DNA of 11,876 nucleotides from Ignavibacteria bacterium (GCA_005877655.1 VBOC01000048.1:1-11876); one strand, 5' to 3'; shown: positions 1 through 7,658, numbered from the stretch's first letter. Notes: generated from the sequence alone by a model not told the origin. Made by a program: numbers and translations.

Positions 1-958
1 AATCCTGTCAAACACCGAGCTTGAAACGATGGTCGACACGACCGACGAATGGATCCGGACCCGAACAGGCATCAGGGAGCGCCGGATCATGGAGGAGGGC
101 GCCACATCCGACATGGCCGCCAGGGCCATCGAGTCGACGTTGAAAAATCGCGGGATCGGGGCGGATGAGATCGACGTGATCATCGTCGCCTCCGTCACCC
201 CGGACATGTTCTTCCCTTCGACGGCCTGTCTGATCCAGGAAAAGATCGGCGCACGAAAGGCATGGGGGTTCGACATCTCGGCGGCCTGCTCGGGATTCCT
301 GTACGCTCTCGTGATGGGAGAGCAGTTTAACCGGAGCGGGGCCTACAAGAAGGTCGTCGTGGTCGGATCCGACAAGATGAGCTCGATCACCGATTACACA
401 GACCGAAATACCTGTATTCTCTTCGGCGATGCCGCGGCAGCGGTGCTCCTCGAGCCCAGCGGCGATCCAGACCTCGGTATTATAGACCACAAGCTGTATG
501 CAGACGGATCGGGCGGGAAATACCTCTACATGGAGGGCGGCGGAAGTCTTCATCCCCCGACCCATGAAACCGTCGACAAAAAAATGCACTATCTCTTTCA
601 GGACGGCAAGGCCGTCTTCAAGATTGCCGTGATCGGCATGGCTGATGTCTCGGAAGAGATCATGAAGCGAAACAACCTGTCGGGCGACGATGTCGATTAT
701 CTCGTCCCCCATCAGGCAAACTTGCGGATTATCGACGCGTGCCGCGAGCGGATGGGACTCGACCCCGCGAAGGTCATGATCAACATCGACCGCTATGGAA
801 ATACAACCGCGGCGACCATTCCCTTGTGCCTGTCGGAGTGGTGGAACTGCGGCAAACTCAAGCGCGGGCATACCCTCGTCCTTTCAAGCTTCGGCGCCGG
901 GTACACATGGGGAGCGGTGCTCCTCAAGTGGGCGTTCAATAACCCGAATAAAACCTGA
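1..958 (+). CDS. fabH: Beta-ketoacyl-ACP synthase III (FabH), 5' end cut by window edge
   Basis: FabH condenses acetyl-CoA with malonyl-ACP to start type II fatty-acid synthesis in the cytoplasm. The frame is open from base 2, and the residues before the first ATG (ILSNTELET, then [15 protein letters not shown]) match the usual FabH N-terminus. The ATG at 29 is therefore internal, and only about 10-15 residues are missing. Of 318 visible residues, the catalytic triad is complete: Cys96 in ISAACSGF (codon 287-289), His237 in [10 protein letters not shown] (codon 710-712) and Asn267 in [10 protein letters not shown] (codon 800-802). The C-terminal [12 protein letters not shown] motif is present. 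It ends in TGA, 56 bp before fabD, the standard fab cluster order; plsX would be expected upstream of the window. No lesion is visible in this copy. Identification is very secure. Confidence 0.97.
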   Translation, partial: ILSNTELETMVDTTDEWIRTRTGIRERRIMEEGATSDMAARAIESTLKNRGIGADEIDVIIVASVTPDMFFPSTACLIQEKIGARKAWGFDISAACSGFLYALVMGEQFNRSGAYKKVVVVGSDKMSSITDYTDRNTCILFGDAAAAVLLEPSGDPDLGIIDHKLYADGSGGKYLYMEGGGSLHPPTHETVDKKMHYLFQDGKAVFKIAVIGMADVSEEIMKRNNLSGDDVDYLVPHQANLRIIDACRERMGLDPAKVMINIDRYGNTTAATIPLCLSEWWNCGKLKRGHTLVLSSFGAGYTWGAVLLKWAFNNPNKT

Positions 959-1014
959 CGGGCGCCGTCGCATGACCGGGAATCTGCCTGAGCACGTAGG
1001 AAGACTTTAGGAAG

Positions 1015-1935
1015 ATGTCGCGGATTGCCTACATATTTCCGGGCCAGGGATCTCAATACGTCGGAATGGGCAAGGACCTCTATGAAGGAAGTCCCGTAGC
1101 CCGGGAGATCTATGACCGGGGCGACGACATCCTGGGTTTTCCGCTATCGAAAGTTTCTTTTGAGGGGCCGGAGGAAAGGTTGAAGCAGACAGGAACGACC
1201 CAGCCGGCAATTTTTGTGCAGAGCATGGCGTTGACCCGCCTTCTCGACGGCGGCGATGCGTCGATGGCTGCCGGTCACTCCCTTGGCGAGTACTCCGCAC
1301 TTGTTTTCTCCGGAGCGATGACATTTGAAGACGGCTTACGGCTGGTAGGGCTTCGCGGCGCGCTCATGCAGCAGGCAGGTGAAGAGAGAAAAGGAACGAT
1401 GGCGGCGGTCATCGGTCTCGCCCCCGAGGTCGTGGCGGCCCTTTGCGCCGAAGCCGCGAGCGAAGGCATCGTGCAGTGTGCAAATTTCAATTCTCCCGGT
1501 CAGATTGTGATCAGCGGTTCCGTCTAGGGGGTCCGGAAAGCAATGCAGCTCGCCAAAGAACGGGGAGCAAAGCTGGTGAAAGAGCTCGTCGTCAGCGGGG
1601 CTTTTCACTCGCCGTTGATGGACGGCGCACGCAACGAGATGCGGCACGCCCTCAAAAAGGCCCCGATTCAGGATGCACGCATTCCGGTCTACGCAAACGT
1701 TTCGGGCCGGCCTGTCCGAAAGGCCGAAGACATCCGCACGCTCCTTGAAGCGCAGGTGACCTCCGCCGTTCGCTGGGAGGAATCGGTCCGGAACATGATC
1801 GCAGACGGCGCGAAAACTTTTGTCGAGGTGGGGCCGGGCAATGTGCTCCAGAGCCTCGTGAAACGCATCAGCGACGCGGCGGAGGTGCGCGGCATCGATA
1901 CGATCGAAGACATCCAACAGAGCGTTCCGGCCTGA
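1015..1935 (+). CDS. fabD: Malonyl-CoA:ACP transacylase (FabD), interrupted by an in-frame TAG
   Basis: FabD moves the malonyl group from CoA to AcpP, supplying the extender unit for FabH and FabF. The start is the ATG at 1015, with AGGAAG at 998-1003 upstream. Motifs in order are FPGQGSQ (residues 8-14), nucleophile Ser89 in GHSLGEYS, Arg114 in GLRGALM, NFNSPGQIVISGS, His198 in SGAFHSPLM and EVGPGNVL near the C-terminus. Reading through gives 306 residues, normal for the family. However, codon 171 (1525-1527) is TAG in the SV-E-GV position, where relatives carry Glu, so a single G-to-T change would explain it. The frame is identical on both sides, so this is a nonsense change and not a frameshift. 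The stop lies in the small ferredoxin-like subdomain and separates Ser89 from His198, so the 170-residue product should be inactive. An ATG at 1543 could restart the 130-residue C-terminal part. fabG starts 4 bp after the TGA, so coupling may be affected. Confidence 0.93.
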
Positions 1936-1939
1936 CGTC

Positions 1940-2686
1940 GTGGGCCGGCTCGATAACAAGGTCGCATTGGTGACCGGTGGGTCGAGAGGGATCGGTCGTG
2001 CAATCGCGCTTAAACTTGCTCAGGACGGCGCGCACGTGATGATCTCCTACCGGACCCGGGCCCCGGAGGCGCAGGAAGTTGTCGAGGGAATCAAGAAGTC
2101 CGGCCGCCGGTCGGCGGCGTATCAGTCAGACGCCTCGATGTATCAGCAGGCGAAGGAGACGATCGAGCAGATCGTCAAAGATTTCAAGCGATTGGACATT
2201 TTGATTAATAATGCCGGAATTACGAAAGACGGATTGCTGCTTCGAATGGCGGAGGAGGATTGGGACAGTGTCATCAACACGAACCTTAAGAGTGTGTTCA
2301 ATTACACGAAGGCGGCCCTCCATCCGATGATGAGCCAGAAATCCGGAAAAATCGTGAACCTTACATCCGTCACCGGCATCACAGGAAACGCGGGCCAGAC
2401 CAATTATGCCGCTTCAAAAGCCGGTATCATTGGTTTCACGAAGTCGCTCGCGAAGGAGGTCGGTTCCCGCAATATCCAGGTCAACGCCGTCGCGCCCGGC
2501 TTCGTCGAAACGGAAATGACCGCAAAGCTGACCGAGGTGCAGCGCCAGAAGCTGGCGGAGAATATTCCGTTGAAGCGGACCGCGACCCCCGAGGATATCG
2601 CGGGTGTCGTGAATTTCCTTGCCTCCCCCGACTCGGATTATATCACCGGTCAGGTCATTTGCGTCGACGGCGGCCTGGCGATGTGA
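1940..2686 (+). CDS. fabG: 3-oxoacyl-ACP reductase (FabG)
   Basis: FabG is the NADPH-dependent reductase of 3-ketoacyl-ACP in the elongation cycle, a short-chain dehydrogenase. The 248-residue product is of standard length. It shows the cofactor-binding TGGSRGIG (residues 12-19), the NNAG motif (90-93) and the catalytic tetrad Asn115, Ser143, Tyr156 and Lys160 (YAASK), followed by VNAVAPGFVETEMT and the C-terminal ITGQVICVDGG. The start is a GTG at 1940, chosen because MGRLDNKVALVTGG begins exactly where the family does. There is no clear Shine-Dalgarno sequence, and the start lies 4 bp after the fabD stop, so translation is probably coupled to fabD. The gene looks intact. Confidence 0.97.
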   Translation: MGRLDNKVALVTGGSRGIGRAIALKLAQDGAHVMISYRTRAPEAQEVVEGIKKSGRRSAAYQSDASMYQQAKETIEQIVKDFKRLDILINNAGITKDGLLLRMAEEDWDSVINTNLKSVFNYTKAALHPMMSQKSGKIVNLTSVTGITGNAGQTNYAASKAGIIGFTKSLAKEVGSRNIQVNAVAPGFVETEMTAKLTEVQRQKLAENIPLKRTATPEDIAGVVNFLASPDSDYITGQVICVDGGLAM

Positions 2687-2730
2687 CTCGCTGCGTAAAG
2701 AGGAGTGTAATCATCAGCATCCACCAATCA

Positions 2731-2736
2731 AAGGAG
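2731..2736 (+). promoter_or_regulatory. Strong ribosome-binding site of acpP
   Basis: AAGGAG lies 7 bp before the acpP ATG. It is the best Shine-Dalgarno sequence in the fab operon, which fits the high expression needed for acyl carrier protein. The neighbouring fab genes have weak or no such site. Confidence 0.8.
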
Positions 2737-2743
2737 CATCATT

Positions 2744-2980
2744 ATGGCAGACGTAGAATCGAAGGTTAAGGAAATCATCATGAACAAACTTGGGGTAGAG
2801 GCTACTCAGGTGACGCCGGAAGCATCCTTTACGAACGACCTCGGCGCGGATTCGCTCGACACCGTGGAGCTCGTGATGGAATTTGAGAAGGAATTCAATC
2901 TTCAGATCCCCGATGAAGACGCGGAGAAAATTGCGACCGTGGGAGACGCGATCCGGTACCTTACCGGCAAGGCTCATTGA
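2744..2980 (+). CDS. acpP: Acyl carrier protein
   Basis: AcpP is the small acidic cytoplasmic carrier of growing acyl chains. The 78-residue protein has the four-helix ACP layout, with the phosphopantetheine attachment Ser37 in the invariant [12 protein letters not shown] motif and the acidic [14 protein letters not shown] recognition helix. Its ATG is fixed by the AAGGAG at 2731-2736. It sits between fabG (57 bp gap) and fabF (70 bp gap), the usual place. The gene is intact. Confidence 0.98.
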   Translation: MADVESKVKEIIMNKLGVEATQVTPEASFTNDLGADSLDTVELVMEFEKEFNLQIPDEDAEKIATVGDAIRYLTGKAH

Positions 2981-3029
2981 TGACCCTTAGGTCTACGACT
3001 GCCGGGATTTTCGCCCGCATAGAACACGT

Positions 3030-3046
3030 CTCTTTCATTGAAAGGG
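3030..3046 (+). promoter_or_regulatory. Small hairpin covering the fabF ribosome-binding site
   Basis: The seven bases at 3030-3036 can pair with 3040-3046 (one T-G wobble) around an ATT loop. The right arm is the AAAGGG Shine-Dalgarno sequence of fabF, which starts at 3051. Folding would hide the site and could keep FabF translation below that of AcpP. The pairing is seen in the sequence; the regulatory role is inferred, and a 7-bp A/U-rich stem may be only marginally stable. Confidence 0.35.
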
Positions 3047-3050
3047 CGTT

Positions 3051-4232
3051 GTGACCACCGCCGCGCCACATAAGCAGAGGCGCGTCGTCGTCACAGGGAT
3101 CGGTGCGGTTACCCCGATCGGGCTCAGCGTAAAGGAATTCTGGGAGAACGCGATCGCAGGCAAGAGCGGCGCGGGGAAGATTACAAGTTTCGACGCATCC
3201 GTCTACGATACAAAGATTGCCTGCGAAGTGAAAAGTTTCAATCCTCTGGATTTCATGGATAAGAAAACCTCGAACCGGATGGACCTCTTCACCCAGTACG
3301 CGATGGCATCGGCCGAGATGGCGGTCAAGGATTCCTGCCTGAACCTAGAGAAGGAGGACCGGGAGCGCATCGGAGTGATTTTTGGCTCCGGAATCGGAGG
3401 CATGTGGACCTGGCACCGGCAGATGCAGACAGTCTACCAGACGGGCGGACCCCATCGCATCAGTCCGTTCTTCGTGCCGATGATGATCGCCGATATCGCC
3501 GCGGGGTGCATCTCGATGCGTTTCCAGGTCAAGGGCCCGAACTACGCCACGACATCCGCCTGCGCGACTTCGTCTCATGCGATCGCCGATGCATTCATGC
3601 TGATCCAGCGCAACGATGCCGATCTCATTTTCACAGGGGGATCGGAAGCCGCAGTCTGCCCGATGGGGGTGGGCGGGTTCAACGCGATGAAGGCCCTCTC
3701 GACTCGCAACGACGAGCCCGAAAAGGCAAGCCGCCCCTTTGACGCCCAGCGCGAATTGTCGGGCATCGGCCTGACGGCCGACGCCTATCATATCACCGCG
3801 CCTGCCCCGGGCGGCGAGGGTGCGATCCGCTCGATGCGCCTCTGCCTCAAGGATGCTGGGGTAAAACCCGAAGAGGTCGACTATGTGAACGCACACGGCA
3901 CCTCTACTCCATTCAACGACAAGTCGGAAACGCAGGCGATCAAGGCGGTGTTCGGTGAGCACGCGTACCGCCTCGCCGTCAGCTCCACAAAGTCGATGAC
4001 CGGCCACCTTCTCGGAGCCGCCGGCGCCATTGAGGCGATCGTCGCCGTCCTCTCGACCTACGACAACATCATACCGCCCACGATCAACTACGAATTCCCC
4101 GATCCGGATTGCGATCTCAATTACGTGCCGAACCGGGCCGTCAAGAAAACCGTGAGAGTCGCAATCAGCAACACATTCGGTTTCGGCGGCCATAACGCCA
4201 CCTTGCTGTTCAAGGGATTTCAAAGAAATTAA
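3051..4232 (+). CDS. fabF: Beta-ketoacyl-ACP synthase II (FabF) with an internal deletion
   Basis: FabF elongates acyl-ACP by condensation with malonyl-ACP. The GTG start at 3051 follows AAAGGG. The active-site residues are present: Cys171 in [11 protein letters not shown], His282 in NAHGTSTP, Lys314 and His319 in [10 protein letters not shown], plus the C-terminal gate [10 protein letters not shown] (373-382). The protein is 393 residues, shorter than the usual 410-420 despite an N-terminal extension of about nine residues. The deficit is at one point: SRPFDAQR (to Arg234, codon 3750-3752) is joined directly to [15 protein letters not shown]. In FabF of E. coli and Bacteroidota, about 29 residues intervene, beginning DGFVxGxGAGxLVLEE and ending in RGAKIYA. 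This corresponds to about 87 bp lost in frame. The missing piece forms a core strand and helix of the thiolase fold, so the product as read is unlikely to fold normally. The family assignment is secure; whether the copy is functional is doubtful. Confidence 0.94.
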   Translation: MTTAAPHKQRRVVVTGIGAVTPIGLSVKEFWENAIAGKSGAGKITSFDASVYDTKIACEVKSFNPLDFMDKKTSNRMDLFTQYAMASAEMAVKDSCLNLEKEDRERIGVIFGSGIGGMWTWHRQMQTVYQTGGPHRISPFFVPMMIADIAAGCISMRFQVKGPNYATTSACATSSHAIADAFMLIQRNDADLIFTGGSEAAVCPMGVGGFNAMKALSTRNDEPEKASRPFDAQRELSGIGLTADAYHITAPAPGGEGAIRSMRLCLKDAGVKPEEVDYVNAHGTSTPFNDKSETQAIKAVFGEHAYRLAVSSTKSMTGHLLGAAGAIEAIVAVLSTYDNIIPPTINYEFPDPDCDLNYVPNRAVKKTVRVAISNTFGFGGHNATLLFKGFQRN

Positions 4233-4244
4233 GGCAATGATTGT

Positions 4245-4989
4245 ATGGCAGTGCTGAACCGTTTCCTTCGGTGGATCCGGAACTCACCGAAGGTTTTCGA
4301 GGCCGGCACATCCGCACCAAGAGTCGATTTTCGAAAGCTGGAACGCAGCCTGAACTATTCCATCCGCAATGAGGAGCTGTTTTTTCAGGCCCTCTCCCAC
4401 CGTTCCTATCTCCAGGTTACGCATAAAGAGGATGCCATCTCGAACGAGCGGCTCGAATTTCTCGGCGATTCGATCCTCAATCTCGCCGTGGCGGAGTATC
4501 TTTACCGCCGCCACCACACGGCGGCGGAAGGTGAGCTGACGAAAATGCGCTCCCGGCTCGTCAATCATAAGGCTCTCACCGCCTACGCGCACCGGCTCGG
4601 TATCGCCGATTTCATGCTTATGAGTCCGAGCGCGCTCCAGTCGGGAGGGAAGGGTATGCAAACAATCCTGGCCGACGCCTACGAGGCGCTCATCGGGGCG
4701 ATCTACCTCGATACAGGGTTCGATCACGCGAGAACATTCGTCGAAGAAACAATAGGGCGGGCGCTCGAGCGGGGGATCGTGAAAATTGAAGACGAGAATT
4801 TCAAGAGCCAGCTCCTGGAACATGCCCAGGCCGGCGGTCTTGGGGTTCCGCGCTACAGCACGATCACCGAGGTGGGACCCGATCATGACCGGACGTTTAC
4901 CGTGGAAGTCTTTATCGGAAAAGTGTCACAAAAAAGACGCCGAACAGGCCGCCGCGGAGAAAGCCCTTCGGCAGTTGAACCTCACTTGA
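4245..4989 (+). CDS. rnc: Ribonuclease III, frameshifted in the dsRNA-binding domain
   Basis: RNase III cleaves double-stranded RNA, including the rRNA precursor. The ATG at 4245 is 12 bp after fabF. The nuclease domain is complete: NERLEFLGDS (residues 67-76, with Glu68, Glu71 and Asp75) and ILADAYEALIGAI (Asp144, Glu147). The dsRBD begins at NFKSQLLEHAQ (185-195) and runs to TFTVEVFIGKVS at residue 228. The homologous continuation, KKDAEQAAAEKALRQLNLT, is in the +1 frame from base 4930 and ends at TGA 4987-4989. The GxGxG-type loop that should link the two parts is absent. This fits a deletion of about 20-23 bp (3n+2) next to the six-A run at 4930-4935. The rnc frame otherwise stays open to 6383, through the Omp85 gene, producing an apparent fusion that I reject. 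Next to fabF is the usual position of rnc. Confidence 0.9.
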
Positions 4990-6383
4990 ACCTCCTGTCG
5001 TTACTCCGGTTTCAGGTTCGGGTCACCTTGTTCCTTTTCTGGTGCAGCACCTCGGGAGCCTTGACTCAGGACTCACTTTCATCTGTTCCCCCTCCATCCG
5101 TTCCTCCTTCATCGATCCCCCCCTCCTCCATTCCGGCTTCAGACGTCCCCGATTCCCTCTGGTCGGTCGACACCGTCGTTGTGACAGGGAATGCCCATAC
5201 GAAGAGCTTCGTGATCGTGCGGGAGATGACACTGAGACCCGGGGTGCCGATAACCCGGAGGCTGTTGGAATACGATCAGAACCGGATCTACAGTCTGCGG
5301 CTGTTCAACGAAGTCCGGATGGCTGTCGTACCCGCAGCGCAGGGGTTCGCACACGTTGTCGTCGAAGTGAGCGAGCGCTGGTACATCTTTCCCTATCCCA
5401 TTTTTGGAATCAGGGACAGGGATTGGAGCCGGATATTCTTCGGCGCGGGAATTGTTCATACCAATTTCCGCGGACGGAACGAAAAACTCAGTGCATCGCT
5501 GGTCCTGGGCGCCGATCCTTCGCTGGGTCTCTCCTACCGGAACCCGTTTCTCGATGTGAACGGGAGTACATTCGCCGAAGGACGGATTGCCTTCTCAAGA
5601 GTGAGGAACAGGAGCGTGCTGGCCCAGGCCGGGCCGGACAACTTCGACGAACGCCACTACGGCCTCTCCGGGCGTTTCGGATGGAGATTCGGAATCGAAC
5701 ACACGGTGTGGATCGATGCGGGGTATGAGATTGTCGATATATCCGACCACCTCCCCATCCAGACCCTGTCCCCCGACGGAATCGACCGGTATCCGATCGC
5801 CAGGATCGGGTACTCATTCGATTCACGGGACCTTGGGGAGTACGCCGCTTCAGGCGTGCTCCTCAGCGCAACGATCAGCAAGTTCGGCTGGCCGTCGGGG
5901 GATGTCGATATCGTGCGCTACGCTGCCGACCTCCGCGGATATGTTCCTCTGGTCTTCAACACCATTCTGGGCGCGCGTGTTTTCGGCGACTTCGCTGCCG
6001 CAGGGAGAACGGCAAGCTACAACCGGGTCTATTTCGGCTACGGCGAGCGGATCCGGGGACACTTCAAGCAGGTGTTCGAGGGCGAAAGCATTCTCGGCGC
6101 CTCGGCGGAATTGCACTACCCGCTCTTCCCGGCGCGGTATTTCAGAGTACAATTCTTGCCGCCGGAGTTCGGCGTGTGGAGGTTCGGGATAACGGCGGCG
6201 ATCTTCGCCGATGCGGGAACCGTCTGGTTTCGGGGATCTCCCGTCGCCTTGAACAGATTCGTGAGGGGCTACGGCTGCGGGATTGATTTCCTACTTCCTT
6301 ATAGCTCCGTGATCCGCGCCGAGTATGCACTCGACGAAGTCAGGCGCGGCGAATTCATTCTCGACGCCGGCGCTTCGTTCTGA
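4986..6383 (+). CDS. Short Omp85/BamA-like outer-membrane barrel protein with one POTRA domain
   Basis: This is an outer-membrane protein of the Omp85 superfamily (protein insertion or translocation). The start is the TTG at 4986, whose last two bases belong to the restored rnc stop (TTGA overlap, a coupling arrangement). It gives a signal peptide with Arg8 and Arg12 before a hydrophobic run at about 13-25. Residues 33-57 are a Pro/Ser linker of pentapeptide repeats. A single POTRA-like domain spans about 58-132 (VDTVVVTGNAHT to VVVEVSERW). The barrel runs from about 135 to 465 and contains GYGERIRGHF (351-360), the counterpart of the conserved VRGF/Y loop motif. The last residue is Phe465, as expected for a BAM-recognised beta-signal. 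At 465 residues it is far shorter than canonical BamA (about 800, five POTRAs), so it is probably a paralogue and not the main BamA. A different member, such as a two-partner secretion translocator, is possible. rsmE follows 18 bp later. Confidence 0.85.
   Translation: MNLLSLLRFQVRVTLFLFWCSTSGALTQDSLSSVPPPSVPPSSIPPSSIPASDVPDSLWSVDTVVVTGNAHTKSFVIVREMTLRPGVPITRRLLEYDQNRIYSLRLFNEVRMAVVPAAQGFAHVVVEVSERWYIFPYPIFGIRDRDWSRIFFGAGIVHTNFRGRNEKLSASLVLGADPSLGLSYRNPFLDVNGSTFAEGRIAFSRVRNRSVLAQAGPDNFDERHYGLSGRFGWRFGIEHTVWIDAGYEIVDISDHLPIQTLSPDGIDRYPIARIGYSFDSRDLGEYAASGVLLSATISKFGWPSGDVDIVRYAADLRGYVPLVFNTILGARVFGDFAAAGRTASYNRVYFGYGERIRGHFKQVFEGESILGASAELHYPLFPARYFRVQFLPPEFGVWRFGITAAIFADAGTVWFRGSPVALNRFVRGYGCGIDFLLPYSSVIRAEYALDEVRRGEFILDAGASF
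5082..5156 (+). repeat. 15-bp-period tandem repeat coding for Pro/Ser pentapeptides
   Basis: Five consecutive 15-bp units encode S-[VI]-P-P-S/P repeats, with the last two degenerate (SIPAS, DVPDS). They lie between the signal peptide and the POTRA domain of the Omp85 protein and would form a stiff, extended periplasmic linker. The unit length keeps the frame, so gain or loss of units changes only linker length. Divergence between units at the DNA level suggests an old repeat. Confidence 0.8.
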
Positions 6384-6401
6384 GAGAACCGGCAACTGTC
6401 G

Positions 6402-7106
6402 ATGGATTACTTCTATTGTCCACCCGAAAAGATCCGTGAGCATGATCTGGTGATCGAGGGGGAAGAGTTTTCGCACCTCGTTCATGTGATGCGGAAAAAG
6501 GAGGGGGATGAGATTATCGTCGTTGACGGAAGAGGTTCGGCCTACGACGTCGGTTTGGAAACGGTAACAAGGCGTTCTGCGCGCTGCGTTATCAAGCGCG
6601 TGTTCCGGGGATACCATGAACCGTCTGCGAGCGTAACTATGGCAGCCGGCATCTTGAAGAATCCTTCCAAGTTCGACTTCCTTGTCGAGAAGTTGACCGA
6701 GCTGGGCGTTATGGAGATCATCCCCCTTCGGACCGAACGAACAATCCCGTCACATGCGAGAACGGATCGCTGGCAGAAACTTGCCCTCAGCGCAATGAAG
6801 CAATGCGGACGGTCATACCTCCCCGCAGTTCGGGATCTTACCACTCTTGACTCACTAATCGGTGATGCGACAAGGGGCGGACGAAAATTTATCGCTCACG
6901 AGCGACTGGAGGCGGGAATCTCTCTTACCGAGCTACGGTCAACTCCGGGAGAATCGACGCTGATCCTCGTCGGACCCGAAGGTGGATTCAGCGACGAAGA
7001 ATTCTCCCGCTCTCTTCACGCCGGCTTCAAGCCGGTTTTCCTGGGGGACCGGCGGTTGCGGACGGAAACTGCGACGATCGTACTCGCCTCGCTCCTGCTT
7101 TGCTGA
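6402..7106 (+). CDS. rsmE: 16S rRNA (uracil1498-N3)-methyltransferase (RsmE)
   Basis: RsmE is an S-adenosylmethionine-dependent SPOUT-family enzyme that methylates N3 of U1498 in 16S rRNA within the small subunit. The 234-residue protein is close to the family length. It shows the N-terminal PUA-like segment (GEEFSHLVHVMRKKEGDE, 20-37), the KFDFLVEKLTELGV motif (90-103), QCGRSYLP (134-141) and the SAM-binding knot motifs LVGPEGGFSDEE (189-200) and LGDRRLRTETA (214-224). The ATG at 6402 fits the family N-terminus (MDYFYCPP), although the ribosome-binding site is weak. It is probably the last gene of the operon, since no plus-strand gene follows for more than 550 bp. Confidence 0.95.
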   Translation: MDYFYCPPEKIREHDLVIEGEEFSHLVHVMRKKEGDEIIVVDGRGSAYDVGLETVTRRSARCVIKRVFRGYHEPSASVTMAAGILKNPSKFDFLVEKLTELGVMEIIPLRTERTIPSHARTDRWQKLALSAMKQCGRSYLPAVRDLTTLDSLIGDATRGGRKFIAHERLEAGISLTELRSTPGESTLILVGPEGGFSDEEFSRSLHAGFKPVFLGDRRLRTETATIVLASLLLC

Positions 7107-7226
7107 TCCCGGATCCGCCCGCGCCCACCCTCTGATTCCCCCTTTCAGGGCGAAGGAGACCCTTCGGCCGCAAGTCACGACCTCTCACTAACTTCATAGG
7201 TTTCGCTAGACGGGGCCCGTGCCGCT

Positions 7227-7266
7227 GGGGTAGTAATTCACCTATACGGGGGTGGTAATTGACCCC
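7227..7266. repeat. Two tandem G-rich copies with 22-bp period, possible IS21-family end remnant
   Basis: GGGGTAGTAATTCACC (7227-7242) recurs as GGGGTGGTAATTGACC (7249-7264), 14 of 16 bases identical and offset by 22 bp; the second copy continues into CCCC. Repeated transposase-binding sites of this GGTGG-(T)AATT-GACCC type are a habit of IS21-family termini. No istA or istB gene is visible, so this would be a solo end or relic. A regulator-binding pair two helical turns apart is the alternative. The repeat is directly seen; the IS21 link is recalled resemblance only. Confidence 0.4.
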
Positions 7267-7651
7267 AAACCGATTTAGTACTATACCCTCTTGACAGCCA
7301 GGGCAAAAATTACTTACGTGTCTAACATCTTTCGAATCCGCCGACCGTCAGGAATTCAACATCAATCAACCCAGAATTCTACAGATGTCTGCCGAACCAA
7401 TACCAGGAAGGAAACTTTCGCTCTGAAACACAGGACAACGGACAAGAAAGGAGAGCCGTCGATACGGCGGTTGTTGGGGATGAGATGCGGTATTTACAAA
7501 CATTTTCAACCATGTTCTTGAAACGAAAGTTCGGAGTACTCAAAGGGGATGCGAGGCCCTCGTGTTGACTCTTAAGCGTTTACAATTCACGAATCACCCC
7601 CGTCGGTTCATTTATCGGGAGGGGAAAAGTGGTGTATTCAATGGGGGGCAG

Positions 7652-7658
7652 AAGGAGG
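7652..7658 (+). promoter_or_regulatory. Ribosome-binding site fixing the start of the T9SS cargo gene
   Basis: AAGGAGG lies 5 bp before the ATG at 7664, a near-perfect Shine-Dalgarno sequence. It decides against the upstream in-frame TTG at 7562, because only the 7664 start places a signal peptide at the N-terminus. Confidence 0.85.

Noticed and set aside
8..871. 287-codon open frame antisense to fabH
   Set aside because: It mirrors fabH codon structure in G+C-rich DNA, has no recognisable domain, and the plus strand is unambiguous fabH.
3345..4223. 292-codon open frame antisense to fabF
   Set aside because: It is a shadow of fabF with low-complexity, Arg/Asp/Gly-rich translation and no motif.
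4930..4936. A AAA AAG as a programmed -1 frameshift site in rnc
   Set aside because: A -1 slip leads to a third frame that stops at 4976-4978; it restores neither the dsRBD nor the barrel. The Gly-rich loop is missing in any case.
4245..6383. One 712-residue RNase III-Omp85 fusion protein
   Set aside because: The conserved end of the RNase III dsRBD is preserved in the +1 frame with its own TGA, and the barrel part has its own start codon and signal peptide at that point. The linking residues 229-247 are an Arg-rich out-of-frame reading.
7291..7319. TTGACA as a -35 box
   Set aside because: The hexamer 17 bp downstream (TTACGT) is a poor -10, and no gene starts nearby. The more typical Bacteroidota element TAnnTTTG is also absent.
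7291..7521. 76-codon open frame starting TTG in the spacer
   Set aside because: It has no Shine-Dalgarno sequence, no hydrophobic or domain pattern and unusual composition. It could be a very diverged small gene but nothing supports it.
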